This document shows, one piece after another, positions 32,327-43,200 of a stretch of 64,000 bases of DNA (position 1 is its first letter; each line of letters opens with the position of its first letter). This stretch comes from Rhynchopus euleeides (lineage: Eukaryota > Euglenozoa > Diplonemea > Diplonemida > Diplonemidae): assembly GCA_963210315.1 (NCBI GenBank), contig OY723257.1, positions 992,001 to 1,056,000 of the forward strand, read 5' to 3'. Made by a program: the position numbers and the translations under genes. The notes beneath the pieces were generated by a model. The model had not been told where the DNA came from, made no database searches, and saw only the letters and a list, made by a program, of their open reading frames with translations.

Positions 32327-33850
32327 GGGGGGGTCATAAGCCCCCCTAAAAACGTACAAATACCAAAAATTTCAACATACCATCAGAACCGCCCTAATAC
32401 CTGATCTGACCCGAAAATCCGACCCATACCCCCCCGGAAACCGTCTGGAGCCCACTTGTGACACCTGATGCGCACTTTTGTGATGATTTTTTGGGGTCCT
32501 AAAAAATGTACCTCAGTTTCGTACCTTGCCTTTGTACCTGAACCACTCCCGACCGCAATATTTCGTTCTTTGCCTTTTCTGCGGTGGTTCCGGCTCAGGT
32601 GGCACGATGTTGCCTCCCCAGTGCCTCGGCAAGGTCTTTCTTGTACCTGATTAGTGGGAATGTTGTGTTGTTGCGCCAGCTGAATGAGTTCAGCCACCTT
32701 CTGGGTGTAGTACTTCGATCGCAGATGGGTCATTGTGAGTACTTCGTACGCCTGCGAGGCTGCATCGGCATTAGGCAGCGTTGCAGATGTGTCTTTGCTT
32801 CGTCGATCTCAGCCTGTGAAGGCACGATTGGGATATTGGACGACCTGAGAGTCGAAATGATTATGTTTGTGCTGTGTAATTTGCGCCCCCCGCAGGATAT
32901 GCACACCACGCAGTCTCAACAGCACGTATGAGAGTGTACCATGTGAGGACTCAACGAAGTCATTGGATAGGCATCTGCCTGCCGACTCAACCCCCACAGT
33001 GCGACCGCAAGATCGTCAGGGATGTCTCAACGCCAGGGGAATACTCTCCCCTGGCGTTGTACAACCCTACTCTTAATCCTCGGGTCCTCTCCTGGAGGCG
33101 GTGGTGGCGGGCCCGCAACGCTTCGTACTTCCGGTACGGACTGGGGTAGTCTGCCCGGCTGACCCGCTCATCGCTTCCTAGATCATCTGCTGCTCTGGAG
33201 CTGCCATCACTCACTGCCCACATCAGTTGGTGTAGGGGTAGGAGCAGGAGGAGTGGGAGGAGTAGGAGTGCAGGTGACATCTTTCTTGGCCAGCAAGGAA
33301 CGCCGCTTTTCGCACGTGCGTGCAGTTGATGCACCACTGCATATATCTGTCGTCACCACGTCCCACTCGCTCTCCTATGTACCCAGCCCGACGGAGCGCC
33401 CGAAATAATGTCGCCTCACGGATGTCGTGTGCCGTTTTCTTCTGACGCAGGTCTGCCACAACGCTCTCTGCCGGGACCCCGCACATCTCCCGTTTGGCGA
33501 GCGTCTTTCGAGCAAGGTACCCCTCTGCAGCAGCATCTGACACCTCTGCGAGGCCCTAGGCACACGGCATGTGTTGCTCGGCGTGCTGGGTGAGCGTAGT
33601 GATACCCTTTCCTTGCAAAGAACGAAATACTGCGGTCGGGAGTGGTTCAGGTACAAAGGCAAGGTACGAAACTGAGGTACATTTTTTAGGACCCCAAAAA
33701 ATCATCACAAAAGTGCGCATCAGGTGTCACAAGTGGGCTCCAGACGGTTTCCGGGGGGGTATGGGTCGGATTTTCGGGTCAGATCAGGTATTAGGGCGGT
33801 TCTGATGGTATGTTGAAAAATGTGGTTTTGTACGGGCTTATGACCCCCCC
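32327..33850. mobile_element. TIR element, GGGGGGGTCATAAG family (1.5 kb)
   Basis: Flanked by TA (32325-32326, 33851-33852). Inverted arms of about 250 bp: after the differing outer bases, 32380-32575 matches the inverse complement of 33610-33815 (for example GACCCGAAAATCCGACCCAT and GTTCGTACCTTG-type words). It shares the seven-G ends and TA target of copies A and B but has different internal sequence. Confidence 0.7.
32987..33543 (-). CDS. Candidate spliced protein in the 32.3-33.9 kb TIR element
   Basis: A minus-strand frame (33543 down to 33223) includes KKTAHDIREATLFRALRRAG and CINCTHVRKAAFL. A second frame (ending 32987) includes SDGSSRAADDLGSDERVSRA and RKYEALRARHHRLQERTRG. Between them is a TCCTACTCC-rich tract ending GTGGGCAG, a plausible intron 3' end that could join the two frames. 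The first frame opens at GTG, so the true start is unknown. The helical, basic character would suit a DNA-binding protein, but no motif confirms this. Confidence 0.25.
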
Positions 33851-34438
33851 TAGGGGGGGGGGGGGGTATAAAACAGCCAGTGGCATGTGAAGTGGTGGCA
33901 AAAGGGCACGGGGAGACGCGTTACAGACAGTGAACATCATTGCCGTGTCTCTTGGGGAGTGACCTTTATTTTTTTTGGGTGACGTTGTCTCTTACAAACT
34001 GCAGGAAAGCCGTGCCACTGCAAACCCTTTTTGCAGAAAACATCACCACGCAGCAGGGCGTGGTATTTGCTAGGGGGGCAGCACACTTCCCTTCACTTGT
34101 TGAGCGAATCTCCCAATCTTCGTTGACACGAGAGGGCACAACACATTTCCAGAGGAACTGTTCCCGCCGGACAGTGTAAAGCCCTTCGACACGGCGGACT
34201 CGGCGTCTGCTTTGACGGGCGAGATGACGCCATAGTGCCTTCGCTACGGACTACGAGTTAGTTTTGTGAAGGAAAACACGTGGGACACATGTAAAACTGT
34301 GTAATTTTACATGAACAATCCCGGCACACACCGCACACAGCGGATCACAGAAAGACACGGTGGGGGACGCGAAGGGTCGGATGGGGGATTACCTTTGAGT
34401 CACATTCCATAGTGTTTGTGCGCTCTGTGTGGCCGGGG

Positions 34439-34491
34439 GCTCGCTACTCACCCCTACCACCCCCAGGGGGTGATGGGGGTGAGTAGCGAGG
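34439..34491. repeat. Hairpin with CTCGCTACTCACCCC arms
   Basis: CTCGCTACTCACCCCTACCA, short loop, then GGGGGTGAGTAGCGAG. The outer bases recall the CTCGCTAC ends of the 15753/22681 hairpin family. Confidence 0.6.
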
Positions 34492-34556
34492 GGTGATTAA
34501 GAGACCCTTGTCACGCAGGCCAACCACTCGCACTGCAGGCCTTAGTACCCAGTATA

Positions 34557-34642
34557 ACCCTTGTAATTGTCCGCCCCCCGAGGAGGCCCCGAGGCGGACA
34601 ATTACAAGGGGTTTGGGGGGGCGGACAATTACAAGGGGGTAG
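34557..34642. repeat. Inverted repeat CCCTTGTAATTGTCCGCC with two right arms
   Basis: CCCTTGTAATTGTCCGCC at the left is followed by two copies of its complement GGCGGACAATTACAAGGGG, so either can pair with it. Confidence 0.65.
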
Positions 34643-34952
34643 GTACTCCAGAAAAGAAAAGGGGATGCTGCTCGGTTCGACAGGGGGGGACTTGCCGTCA
34701 GTGGACCAGGAGGGAGGGAGGGACCCGATGTGAGGCGCTCGAGTCATCCAGTTCGACAGAGTAGCGAATCAAATCTGGCTGACCGTTTGGTTTCCGCAAA
34801 GCGAAAACGCTGTAGATTTGTAAAGCACAAGAACACCACCACCTTGGTTATTGGGAGTTGGAGGAGGGGGTGCGGGGCTGCAACACTTGCAGGATGCAAT
34901 GTCGCTGCCGCATCGCAGGGGGAAACACACACCACACCACACCAGACCCTCA

Positions 34953-37900
34953 TCAAAGACTCAAAAACGTGCCTTGCTCGAGCTGCAGCTGCCTGTCAGT
35001 GCGCGACACCAGCGACAGGGATGCGGGTGGGGACCACAGCCCTGTGTGCCGGGCGCGCCCTGCAGGGGGTGCTGGGAGGGGTGTGCCTTGGCAGGAGAGG
35101 GCGCTGGAACGGCACGACGCGCGCCGTCGGGGTGTCCACGGCTGGCACACAGGCAGAGAGAACATCAACTCATCAGCGGGGCTGTCCGACGAGAGGCTCG
35201 GCAGGTCCTGGGGGTCCGGCAGGTGGTTGAGTGAGTCGAAGACAGACTCTTGGAGTGCGTCGCGTCGGTGGCTGACGGCGATGTAGATCTCGGTGCCAAT
35301 GTCAAGCGCGAGACGTGCAGTGAGGAGCACCTCAGTGGCACGCAGAAGCCTGCTGGTGACAGTGAAGGCCCACATGGCAGGGTCGTGATGTGTGAAGCCT
35401 ACAGCCAGGAAGACCATGGCAAGGCACTGGAAGCTGTTGATGAGGAGGTCTGCGACGGCGTCGCGCTGCCTGGCGTGTGGCCAGAGTGTGCCTGACAGGA
35501 GGAACAGGGCCAGGAAGATGGCAGCACAGGCGAGTTTCTTGTAGGCACATGCGTCTGGGGTCTGGGGGGCGGTGCTGTGGAGGGCGCTGATGGCAAAGCT
35601 CGCAGCCATGTCGATGGCGAAGTACCAGGCACGGTCCTGCTTGAAGGTGCGCACCACGGAGGAGAAGCGGTGGACCCAGGTGGAGGAGGGCTGCAGGCTG
35701 ACCCACTCCCCGGAGCCGATGACGAACCTGAGGAGGGCGCTGTTGCGTGTCACGGCGACGGCGTACGCCGCCTGGGAGGGGACGTTGGCGCGCACGGCAC
35801 GCAGCACCAGCACAGGGACCGCGACACACACGCCCAGCACCGCAACCCCCAGCAGCGCGTGCAGCACCGTGTCGGGGTGCATCACAAGCGTCATCCCCGC
35901 CAGCGTCAGCCCTTGGAAGAAGAACTGGAACAGGAACAGCACCACGCACGGCTGCTGCACGAAGCAGTGCAGGTCCTCCAGCTTGTTGTACACCTGCGGC
36001 GCCCACTTCCGCATCCCGTGCAGCAGCAGGAACGACAGCAGCCCGCACACCGCAATCATGCACAGGTTGGCCACCGCCGCCCCGAGGGCGTCGCTCCCGT
36101 CAATCACAAGCGCCGTCGGGTGCAGCAGCCGCGGGATCGTGCGCGTGCACCCAGAGCTGACCAGCTGCATCCGCATCGCCGACCCGACACCGGCAGCCCC
36201 GCTGAGCGCCCCACCGATCGCCGCAATCGACGGCCCGGTGCTCACATCCGGTGTCACCTCCTCGTTCCCCACCAACGCAGCAGCAGGGCTGAGCGGCGCG
36301 TCTGTGTCACGCACAGCCCCATGCCCTCCAGGCGGGGGCAAGCCCGGTGATAGAGTTACAGGTGCAGGTGCAGGTGCAGGTGTGGGTGTGGGGGGTGCAG
36401 TTGCAGGAGCAGCGGTAGCAGGAAGGCTGGTCGCAGGGACACGAGTGTCGGGCACAGCGGTGGGTGTGGGTGGCACATCAGTCATGCCAGGCGGAAGCGG
36501 TGTTTGAGGTGCAAAACTCATTCCGGGTGGAAGTGGTGTTGAAGGTGCAACAGTCATTCCGGGAGGCAGTGGCGTTGAAGGTGCAAAAGTCATGCCAAGC
36601 GGAAGTGGTGTTGGAGGTGCTGTAGTCATGCCAAGCGGAAGTGGTGTTGGAGGTGCAGCAGTCATGCCAGGCGGAAGTGGCGTTGGAGGTGCTGTAGTCA
36701 TGCCAGGCGGAAGTGGTGTGGGAGGTGCAACAGTCATTCTGGGAGGCAGTGGCGTCGTAGGTGCAAAAGTCATGCCAAGCGGAAGTGGTGTTGAAGGTGC
36801 AACAGTCATGCCGGGAGGAAGTGGCGTTGGAGGTGCTATAGTCATGCCAGGTGGAAGTGGTGTTTGAGGTGCAACAGTCATTCCGGGCAGTGGCGTTGTA
36901 GGTGCAAAAGTCATGCCAGGTGGGAGTGGCGTTGAAGGTGCTGTAGTCATGCCAGGCGGAAGTGGTGTGGGGGGTGCAACAGTCATTCCGGGAGGCAGTG
37001 GCGTCGTAGGTGCAAAAGTCATGCCGGGAGGAAGTGGCGTTCGAGGTGCTAGAGTCATGCCAGGTGGAAGTGGTGTTGAAGGTGCAACAGTCATGCCGGG
37101 AGGAAGTGGCGTTGGAGGTGCAAAAGTCATTCCAGGCGGAAGTGGTGTGGGAGGTGCAACAGTCATTCCGGGAGGCAGTGGCGTTGTAGGTGCAACAGTC
37201 ATGCCAGGTGGGAGTGGCGTTGAAGGTGCAAAGGTCATGCCAGGTGGAAGTGGTGTTGAAGGTGCAACAGTCATGCCGGGAGGAAGTGGCGTTGGAGGTG
37301 CAAAAGTCATGCCAAGCGGAAGTGGCGTTGAAGGTGCAAAAGTCATTCCAGGTGGAAGTGGTGTTGGAGGTGCAACAGTCATGCCAGGAGGAAGTGGCGT
37401 TGTAGGTGCAACAGTTACGCCAGGTGGAAGTGGTGTTGAAGGTGCAAAAGTCATTCCAGGTGGAAGTGGTGTTGGAGGTGCAACAGTCATGCCAGGAGGA
37501 AGCGGTGTTGACGGCGAGGCAGTCATGCCAGGTGACTGCGTGCCTGGAGTTGGTGTTGGCTGAGGCGTTGGTGGCGAAGGTGTTGCAGGTGCAACCGTCT
37601 CTGGGGCCGGCGTTACCGGTGCAAGTGTCGCAGGTGACGGTGTGGGAGGCGCAGCTGTCGAAGGCGCAGGCGTCGGGGGTGCAGATGTTTCAGGCGACGG
37701 TGTTGGCGGCGAGGATGTTGCCGGAGCAAGTGTTGGCGGCGAATCTGTTGGGGGCGCGGGTGTTTCTGATGACGCAGTTGGAGGCGCAGGTGTCGGGGGT
37801 GATAGTGTCGGCGGCGACTCTGTTGGTGGACTTGCTGTCGAAGGCGCAGGTGTCGGGGGCGAGGCTACCGGTGGAGCAGCCGTGGAAGGCGCAGGTGTTG

Positions 37901-39491
37901 GCGGAGACTCTGTCGGGGGTGCGGCTGTTTCAGGTGAAGGTGTTGACGGCGAGGGTGTTGGTGGAGCAGGTGTCGGGGGTGCAGACGTTTCAGGCGACGG
38001 TGTTGGTGGACCAGGGGTAGCTGGCGCAGCTGTCGGGGGTGCGGCTGTTTCAGGTGAAGGTGTTGGCGGCGAGGGTGTTGGTGGAGCAGGTGTCGAAGGT
38101 GCAGATGTTTCAGGCGACGATGTTGGCGGCGCTGCCGTAGGTGGCGAGGGTGTTGGTGGAGCAGGTGTCGGGGGTGCAGATGTTTCAGGCGCAGGTGTTG
38201 GTGGAGCAGGTGTCGAAGGTGCAGATGTTTCAGGCGAAGGTGTTGGCGGCGCTGCCGTCGGTGGCGAGGGTGTCGGTGGAGCAGGTGTCGGGGGTGCAGG
38301 CGTTGGCGGCGAGGGTGTTGCAGGCGAAGGTGTCTCTGGGAAAGGGGTCGCCGGAGATGGCGTTGCGGGTGCAGGCGTGGGCGGTGCTTGTGTAGCCGGA
38401 GACCCAGTCGGAGGCGAGGGTGTCGGTGGGGAAGGTGTCTCAGGCGCAGGCGTGGGCGGTGCTGAGGTCGCAGGAGACCCAGTTGGTGCCGCTGGAGCTG
38501 CAGTGTCGGGAGCAACAGTGCCTAGCGGAGCTGGTGTGGCTTCCGGCACTTTCCAGATAACAATCCTCCCTTTGTATGTGCTCCCGGCAATAGTCCTGCT
38601 GTCCGAAGCAAACGTGCACCTCGTCATCACCTCGCCTGTATTGTCGAACACATGCAGTTCTGTTCGCGATGCCATGCTGTAAACACGCGGCGGCTCCCCC
38701 GCCAGTGCCCCATTCGCTGTCGCGAAGGTGACAACCAGCAGCGTCCCATCCGGGGACAAGTCCAGGTTCAGAATATCCCTCTGGGTGTCCCACGCCTGCC
38801 CATCCGCAAAACCGTCCGACGTGTACACCATCAGCTCCCCGGCAGCAGACCCCAGCACCATGAAGGTGCCGGATGTGTCCACATCAACCGCTTTTGTCGC
38901 GCCCTGCAGCATCACCGTCATGTCGTAGTTCCAGCCCCCTTCTCGGATGATGTAGAAATTGGAACCAGACGCGACCACCAGGTAGCTCCCATCCGGTGCA
39001 AAGGCGAGGGCATCAGCCGCAACACCAAGAGCCTTCAGTGTCACCCCCGCGGCAGACCGGATCTGCACTGCAGTGTCTGTGCTCGTCGCGATATATGCAT
39101 TGGACACTGCGATATTTTTTACCGCTGTCGGTTCGTCCTTTTCGAATTGCTTCCCCCACGTCGCGGTATCCCACCGCCACACCAGCCCCGTCTGGCCTGC
39201 TGCCGCCAGTGCAGTGCCGTCTGGTGTGTAGTCGGCTGCAAACACCCACCCGTCCACAGCCAGGTTGCCTGCTAGGTAATCCTGCCCGCCTGTTGTAATG
39301 CTCCACATGCTCACCTTCAGCAACAGGGTGCACGCGACATGCGTGTCGCCGGCTGAGAAGTCCACCCAGAGCATCGGCGACGTGTCGGTAACGATCACGT
39401 TGCGGCAGTATGTCGCCCCCGCTGGGCAGTCCGTCATCAAAGCATGCGCGCATAACACTCCGCCGAATGCACTGACGAGGCGGGCCCACAT
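34953..39491 (-). CDS. WD40 ectodomain / Pro-Thr stalk / multi-pass membrane surface protein
   Basis: I start at the ATG at 39491 (1512 residues), because MWARLVSAFGGVLCAHALMTDC is a signal peptide and a (CCCA)n tract ending CAG lies 28 bases upstream. Residues about 30-320 form a WD40-type beta-propeller (ADYTPDGTALAAAGQTGLVWRW, LDLSPDGTLLVV, IAGSTYKGRIVIWKVP). A TPAPPTPSP stalk follows (about 320-650), then about 29 copies of the 12-residue unit PLPPGMTVAPST (650-1000). The C-terminal part (about 1105-1420) has six or seven hydrophobic helices, such as LCMIAVCGLLSFLLLHGM and VLFLFQFFFQGLTLAGMTLVM. A Ser/Pro-rich tail ends it. The membrane domain is almost identical to that of the 54548-58747 gene. 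It is not one I can name; a receptor or channel-like role is possible. The cyclase gene lies upstream on the same strand. Confidence 0.85.
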   Translation of the reverse strand: MWARLVSAFGGVLCAHALMTDCPAGATYCRNVIVTDTSPMLWVDFSAGDTHVACTLLLKVSMWSITTGGQDYLAGNLAVDGWVFAADYTPDGTALAAAGQTGLVWRWDTATWGKQFEKDEPTAVKNIAVSNAYIATSTDTAVQIRSAAGVTLKALGVAADALAFAPDGSYLVVASGSNFYIIREGGWNYDMTVMLQGATKAVDVDTSGTFMVLGSAAGELMVYTSDGFADGQAWDTQRDILNLDLSPDGTLLVVTFATANGALAGEPPRVYSMASRTELHVFDNTGEVMTRCTFASDSRTIAGSTYKGRIVIWKVPEATPAPLGTVAPDTAAPAAPTGSPATSAPPTPAPETPSPPTPSPPTGSPATQAPPTPAPATPSPATPFPETPSPATPSPPTPAPPTPAPPTPSPPTAAPPTPSPETSAPSTPAPPTPAPETSAPPTPAPPTPSPPTAAPPTSSPETSAPSTPAPPTPSPPTPSPETAAPPTAAPATPGPPTPSPETSAPPTPAPPTPSPSTPSPETAAPPTESPPTPAPSTAAPPVASPPTPAPSTASPPTESPPTLSPPTPAPPTASSETPAPPTDSPPTLAPATSSPPTPSPETSAPPTPAPSTAAPPTPSPATLAPVTPAPETVAPATPSPPTPQPTPTPGTQSPGMTASPSTPLPPGMTVAPPTPLPPGMTFAPSTPLPPGVTVAPTTPLPPGMTVAPPTPLPPGMTFAPSTPLPLGMTFAPPTPLPPGMTVAPSTPLPPGMTFAPSTPLPPGMTVAPTTPLPPGMTVAPPTPLPPGMTFAPPTPLPPGMTVAPSTPLPPGMTLAPRTPLPPGMTFAPTTPLPPGMTVAPPTPLPPGMTTAPSTPLPPGMTFAPTTPLPGMTVAPQTPLPPGMTIAPPTPLPPGMTVAPSTPLPLGMTFAPTTPLPPRMTVAPPTPLPPGMTTAPPTPLPPGMTAAPPTPLPLGMTTAPPTPLPLGMTFAPSTPLPPGMTVAPSTPLPPGMSFAPQTPLPPGMTDVPPTPTAVPDTRVPATSLPATAAPATAPPTPTPAPAPAPVTLSPGLPPPGGHGAVRDTDAPLSPAAALVGNEEVTPDVSTGPSIAAIGGALSGAAGVGSAMRMQLVSSGCTRTIPRLLHPTALVIDGSDALGAAVANLCMIAVCGLLSFLLLHGMRKWAPQVYNKLEDLHCFVQQPCVVLFLFQFFFQGLTLAGMTLVMHPDTVLHALLGVAVLGVCVAVPVLVLRAVRANVPSQAAYAVAVTRNSALLRFVIGSGEWVSLQPSSTWVHRFSSVVRTFKQDRAWYFAIDMAASFAISALHSTAPQTPDACAYKKLACAAIFLALFLLSGTLWPHARQRDAVADLLINSFQCLAMVFLAVGFTHHDPAMWAFTVTSRLLRATEVLLTARLALDIGTEIYIAVSHRRDALQESVFDSLNHLPDPQDLPSLSSDSPADELMFSLPVCQPWTPRRRASCRSSALSCQGTPLPAPPAGRARHTGLWSPPASLSLVSRTDRQLQLEQGTFLSL
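36484..37540 (-). repeat. 36-bp coding minisatellite (PLPPGMTVAPST)
   Basis: About 29 in-frame units encoding PLPPGMT[VFAT]AP[SPT]T. The same unit, with a GVTVAPST bias, occurs at 56180-56990 in the paralogue. Repeat number is likely to vary between alleles. Confidence 0.9.
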
Positions 39492-40259
39492 GGGTGGGCC
39501 ACGACGGGGGAGGGGGTGGCTGGGTGGGTGGGTGGGTGGGTGGGTGGAGTGTTTATGAGTTGGAGGGTTAGGAAGTGGTGGAAGAACGTCAAGGAGGGGG
39601 GTGGCAGGCACGCAAGGCGGGGAAGGGGCAGCGAAGCAGGGGGATAACGAAAACCAGGGCTGGCCCTTCCCCTGGGCGGGGAGGGGTGGGCGGGGTGTGG
39701 AGACGTCGTAGTGGGGCTGGTTTCAACCGTGCTGGTTTATCAGTGACCAGGCGTGTAGCGGGAGGAAGAGGCACGAGACACCTTGCCCCAGCAGCTGTTT
39801 GAGAGTATCTGGTCGAGGCCCTGTGAAGTGGCATGAAGGTGAAGGTGCTCATATAATCGGACTCCTTTCGCTTTATTATAGACAACCTGTCCAGCAACTG
39901 TGGGAGAGAACAGTTCCGGACTACTTTTTGTTGAGCGCACACTTGCTGTCTCAAGGCTGTGTTGAGGCCCTGTGAAGTGTCATGAAGATGCTACTCCAAA
40001 AGCTTCAGTCGCACGCTTCCATTCGTTACTACGCGACCTCGCTCCGCTCCGTCTCCCGTCGCCCGGCACCAAAATTGTCAGTAATATAGGCACTGTTGTG
40101 CGCCAGACCCGGATGAACAAAGCCCGCCAAACGAAGGCTGCAGGTGGAAACCATGCAACCCTGAAAAATATCAGGGAGGGTGTTTATGGGCCGATGCAAA
40201 TGCACCTTGAACCCTGCTGCTGGGGTTCCAACACAAGATAGGGGAGAATTCAGTTGGCC
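39492..40259. other. Intergenic spacer with R1 repeat
   Basis: Lies between two minus-strand genes. (GGGT)n at 39518-39544 is on the coding strand a pyrimidine-rich tract before the WD40 gene start. The R1 repeat occupies about 39857-40050, preceded by a partial duplicate of GGCCCTGTGAAGTGGCATGA at 39819. No promoter motif is evident. Confidence 0.5.
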
Positions 40260-43200
40260 TCAAAACCACGCTTGGGACGGGTCAACGTCTGCGAGGGGTT
40301 CGGGTTCGGTATTCTTCTTCGGCGCTGTGCTGAATAGGCCACGGCGTTCTTCCGCACTGGCTGTGACGGCGGCACAGTCCACTTCGTATAGGGTGAAGGT
40401 CTCACCAGCAGCGTCGATCTGGCCTGCGTGTGCTGCTAACCCACGCCCCGTCAGCGCACTCCCCACAGCCTCGTCCTGTGTGGCGAAGGCGACGGCGGTG
40501 TGCCCCTCCGCCCAGAAGCAGCTCGACATGCATGCCTGCACACACGGCCCCACAGCAGTCACGAAGCGCTGCTCGCGTGTCCCGATGTAGCCGCTCAGCA
40601 CCGTTCCGCTGCACAGACCGCACTGCAGCACCGGCCCCATCATGCTGACGAAACGCAGCGCACCCTCGACGTGCCCGGCACACGGCGACACCACGTTCCA
40701 CGACACCAATGCCGCAGTCCCGCACACGTTAAGCAGGCGCCCGTCGCTGCGTGCCAGGCTGGCAAGCACTCGCGAGAGTTGTGAGTTGGCGGCAGCCGTG
40801 ACGTCCCCGGTATTTTGCTGGTTCTGCAGCACGAAGCCTGTCGTTGACGACACGATCTCGAATAGGCGGTCGTCGAAGCGGTCTCCCAAGACAGTGACGC
40901 TGTTGGTGGGTCCCTTGTTAACTGACGAGGCCCTCGAATGTGCAGACCTGCAGCTGCCCATGCTGCTGTCACTGGAAGCGCGTGACAGGGGATTCACCGC
41001 CACATTGCCCGACAGCACGGATTGGACGTACTTTGCGCGCTGTCGGAGCGACTGCGGCACCAGCAGCGACAGGGCGACAGGACTCGCGATGCCCTTCAGA
41101 ACACGCAGCCCCAGCGGAACAACCACCGCCTGCCCGGTCCGAACAACTGCAAGATCTGCGAGTATCTTGTCCTCCACAGTCACACCACCACCCACACCCT
41201 GTGCCTCCAGGCGGGCAGCACGGTTGACTGTCGGGCCGAAGTAGTCGTAGCGCTGCATCACTTCGTTCAGCTCCACGTTCACCTCCCCGCTTGTCACCCC
41301 CATGCGCACACGTAGCCCGCAGTACCCGGTGTCCATATCTCGCTGGCACTGCGCGAATTCCAGGAGGCTTTCGGGCCATGCCGTACGCACCAGCTCCTCC
41401 TGCGTCCGCAACGCAAACGCCAGTGCGGTGTCCAGGTCTGTGAACCCCATCATGAACGCGTCGCCGATGGTCTTGACCTCATACCCGCCATGTGCAGCAA
41501 CCTGGTCCCGCATCACCGCGTTGTGCACACGCAGCCCGACAGACATCCCGTCGGGACACGCCTCCCACAGGGCGGTAGACCCCTGGATGTCTGTGAACAG
41601 CACCGCAGCAGTGCCGGTCACCAGGCCTGGCGCGTCCGCGCCCGGAGCAGCAAGCGGCACGTGGGTGGGTTGGAAGATAGCATCCGGCATGAAGGTCTTG
41701 TACTCCTTCAGGTTGCCGAGCATCACACGCATGGCACGGTTCATGGCACGCAGCTCACGGATGAAGGACTCGCCCTCCGGCATCTCGTCGACCTTCATCA
41801 CCGCTGCCTCCGTCATCAGCACCGCGTAGCGTGCGAAGGGGCGTGTCAGCATGCTGTTGAAGACGAGGAACACGCCTACAGAGAAGAGCGCAAACACCAC
41901 AACCACCAGCAGCGTCTCGTCCGTCTTCCGTTCCAGCTTCTTGTTCGTGTTGTCCTCCTGCACTGCAAGGTTGCTCATCGTCACACGGTTGTTCTCGTCT
42001 ACCTGCCGCATGATGTCCTCGCGTGGCACCATCACAGCCGCAGTCCAGATTGTTTCAGAGCCTTGGTACGACGACGGCATTGCCTTCGCCGCCACAAACC
42101 ACCTCCGGCTGGGCACGTCACGCACAAGCTCGCCAGCTGTGTGCAGCGACAGCACCTCTGCAGCCGTCAGTGTCTGCCCGAACATCATGAGGTTGTCCAT
42201 GCGCCCCTGGAAGTGCCGCCCTGCGTAGTAAGGCGTGCGTTGATCACGGAAGACATCCATGTCTCTGGTGTAGTAGGCTTGACCATGGAGCCGGCCATCT
42301 AAGAAGACAGAACAATGACGATCCCAGGTCCAGTAAGATCTTTCTGATGTCACAACTGTGACCGTGGACCACCTGTGCACAGGAAGCCCGCCAGGCACAC
42401 CCTTCACACGGCAGCCTCTGCTCAGCACGTTGACGCTCAGCTCCCCATCAGCAAACACACGCACGTTCGTCTCGCCCTCGAAGGTCTGCGAGAAGAGTTG
42501 TGCCCCACGCACCTGCCGGTTCCCCGCCACATCGTCAGGCCGCACACGCATGCTGATGGTGTACCGCTTCACGTGTGTGAATGCAGGGCGCGCGAAGCAT
42601 CCCAGTGCACCACCGCCAGGCGGGCGGCGTGCGACACACTCTGTCCCGTCCGACATCACAATCGACTCTGCGTACTCGGGCTCGTTGCTGGCCCACGCCT
42701 GCCCCACAGGGCTCGTGCGTGTCTTTGCCACGGCAGGCGCACCCACCGTCAGGTTGTTGTAGATGTGCAGCACGTTGTCGCCATCGAATGCAAACACCTC
42801 GCGCTCCAGGTCGCTGTCCATCACAGTGCACGTGCCGCACCCACCCCCACGCGACTCCGCCTTCACGTCCTCCCCGCTCTCGTCCACCACCGCCCCGCCG
42901 GCAGCACGCAGCTTTGCGAGGTACAGGTGCTGGTGCGACCACTCGTCCTGCTGGTCGAACTCCCCGTTGTGATCCACCCACCGGTCCTGCTGCTTGTTCA
43001 TGTAGTTCCCAAGTGCTTTCACGTGCACCGATGGCATAGTCTGCACAGTGTGCATGCTCTGCACTCGTCGATAGGAGGTGTACCACCACACAGGGTCGAA
43101 GAAGAAGAACACAGCCTCCTCGTACACACTGTGACCTGTCGAGTCTGCAAGCACTGCACCGTCGGTTGTGTCGATGAACAATGCTGTCATGTTATTGGTG

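Larger units (their letters stand above)
33853..34952. other. Unassigned intergenic DNA with hairpins
   Basis: No gene supported. Two hairpins are listed separately. CGGACTCGGCGTCTGC and ATGACGCCATAG near 34190-34230 and a TAC/GTA-rich patch carry no recognisable signal. Confidence 0.4.

Noticed and set aside
36592-38682. Plus-strand Gly/Val-rich frames (for example MPGGSGVGGAVV) opposite the surface-protein genes
   Set aside because: They are antisense shadows of the GC-rich PLPPGMTVAPST and TPAP repeats encoded on the minus strand.
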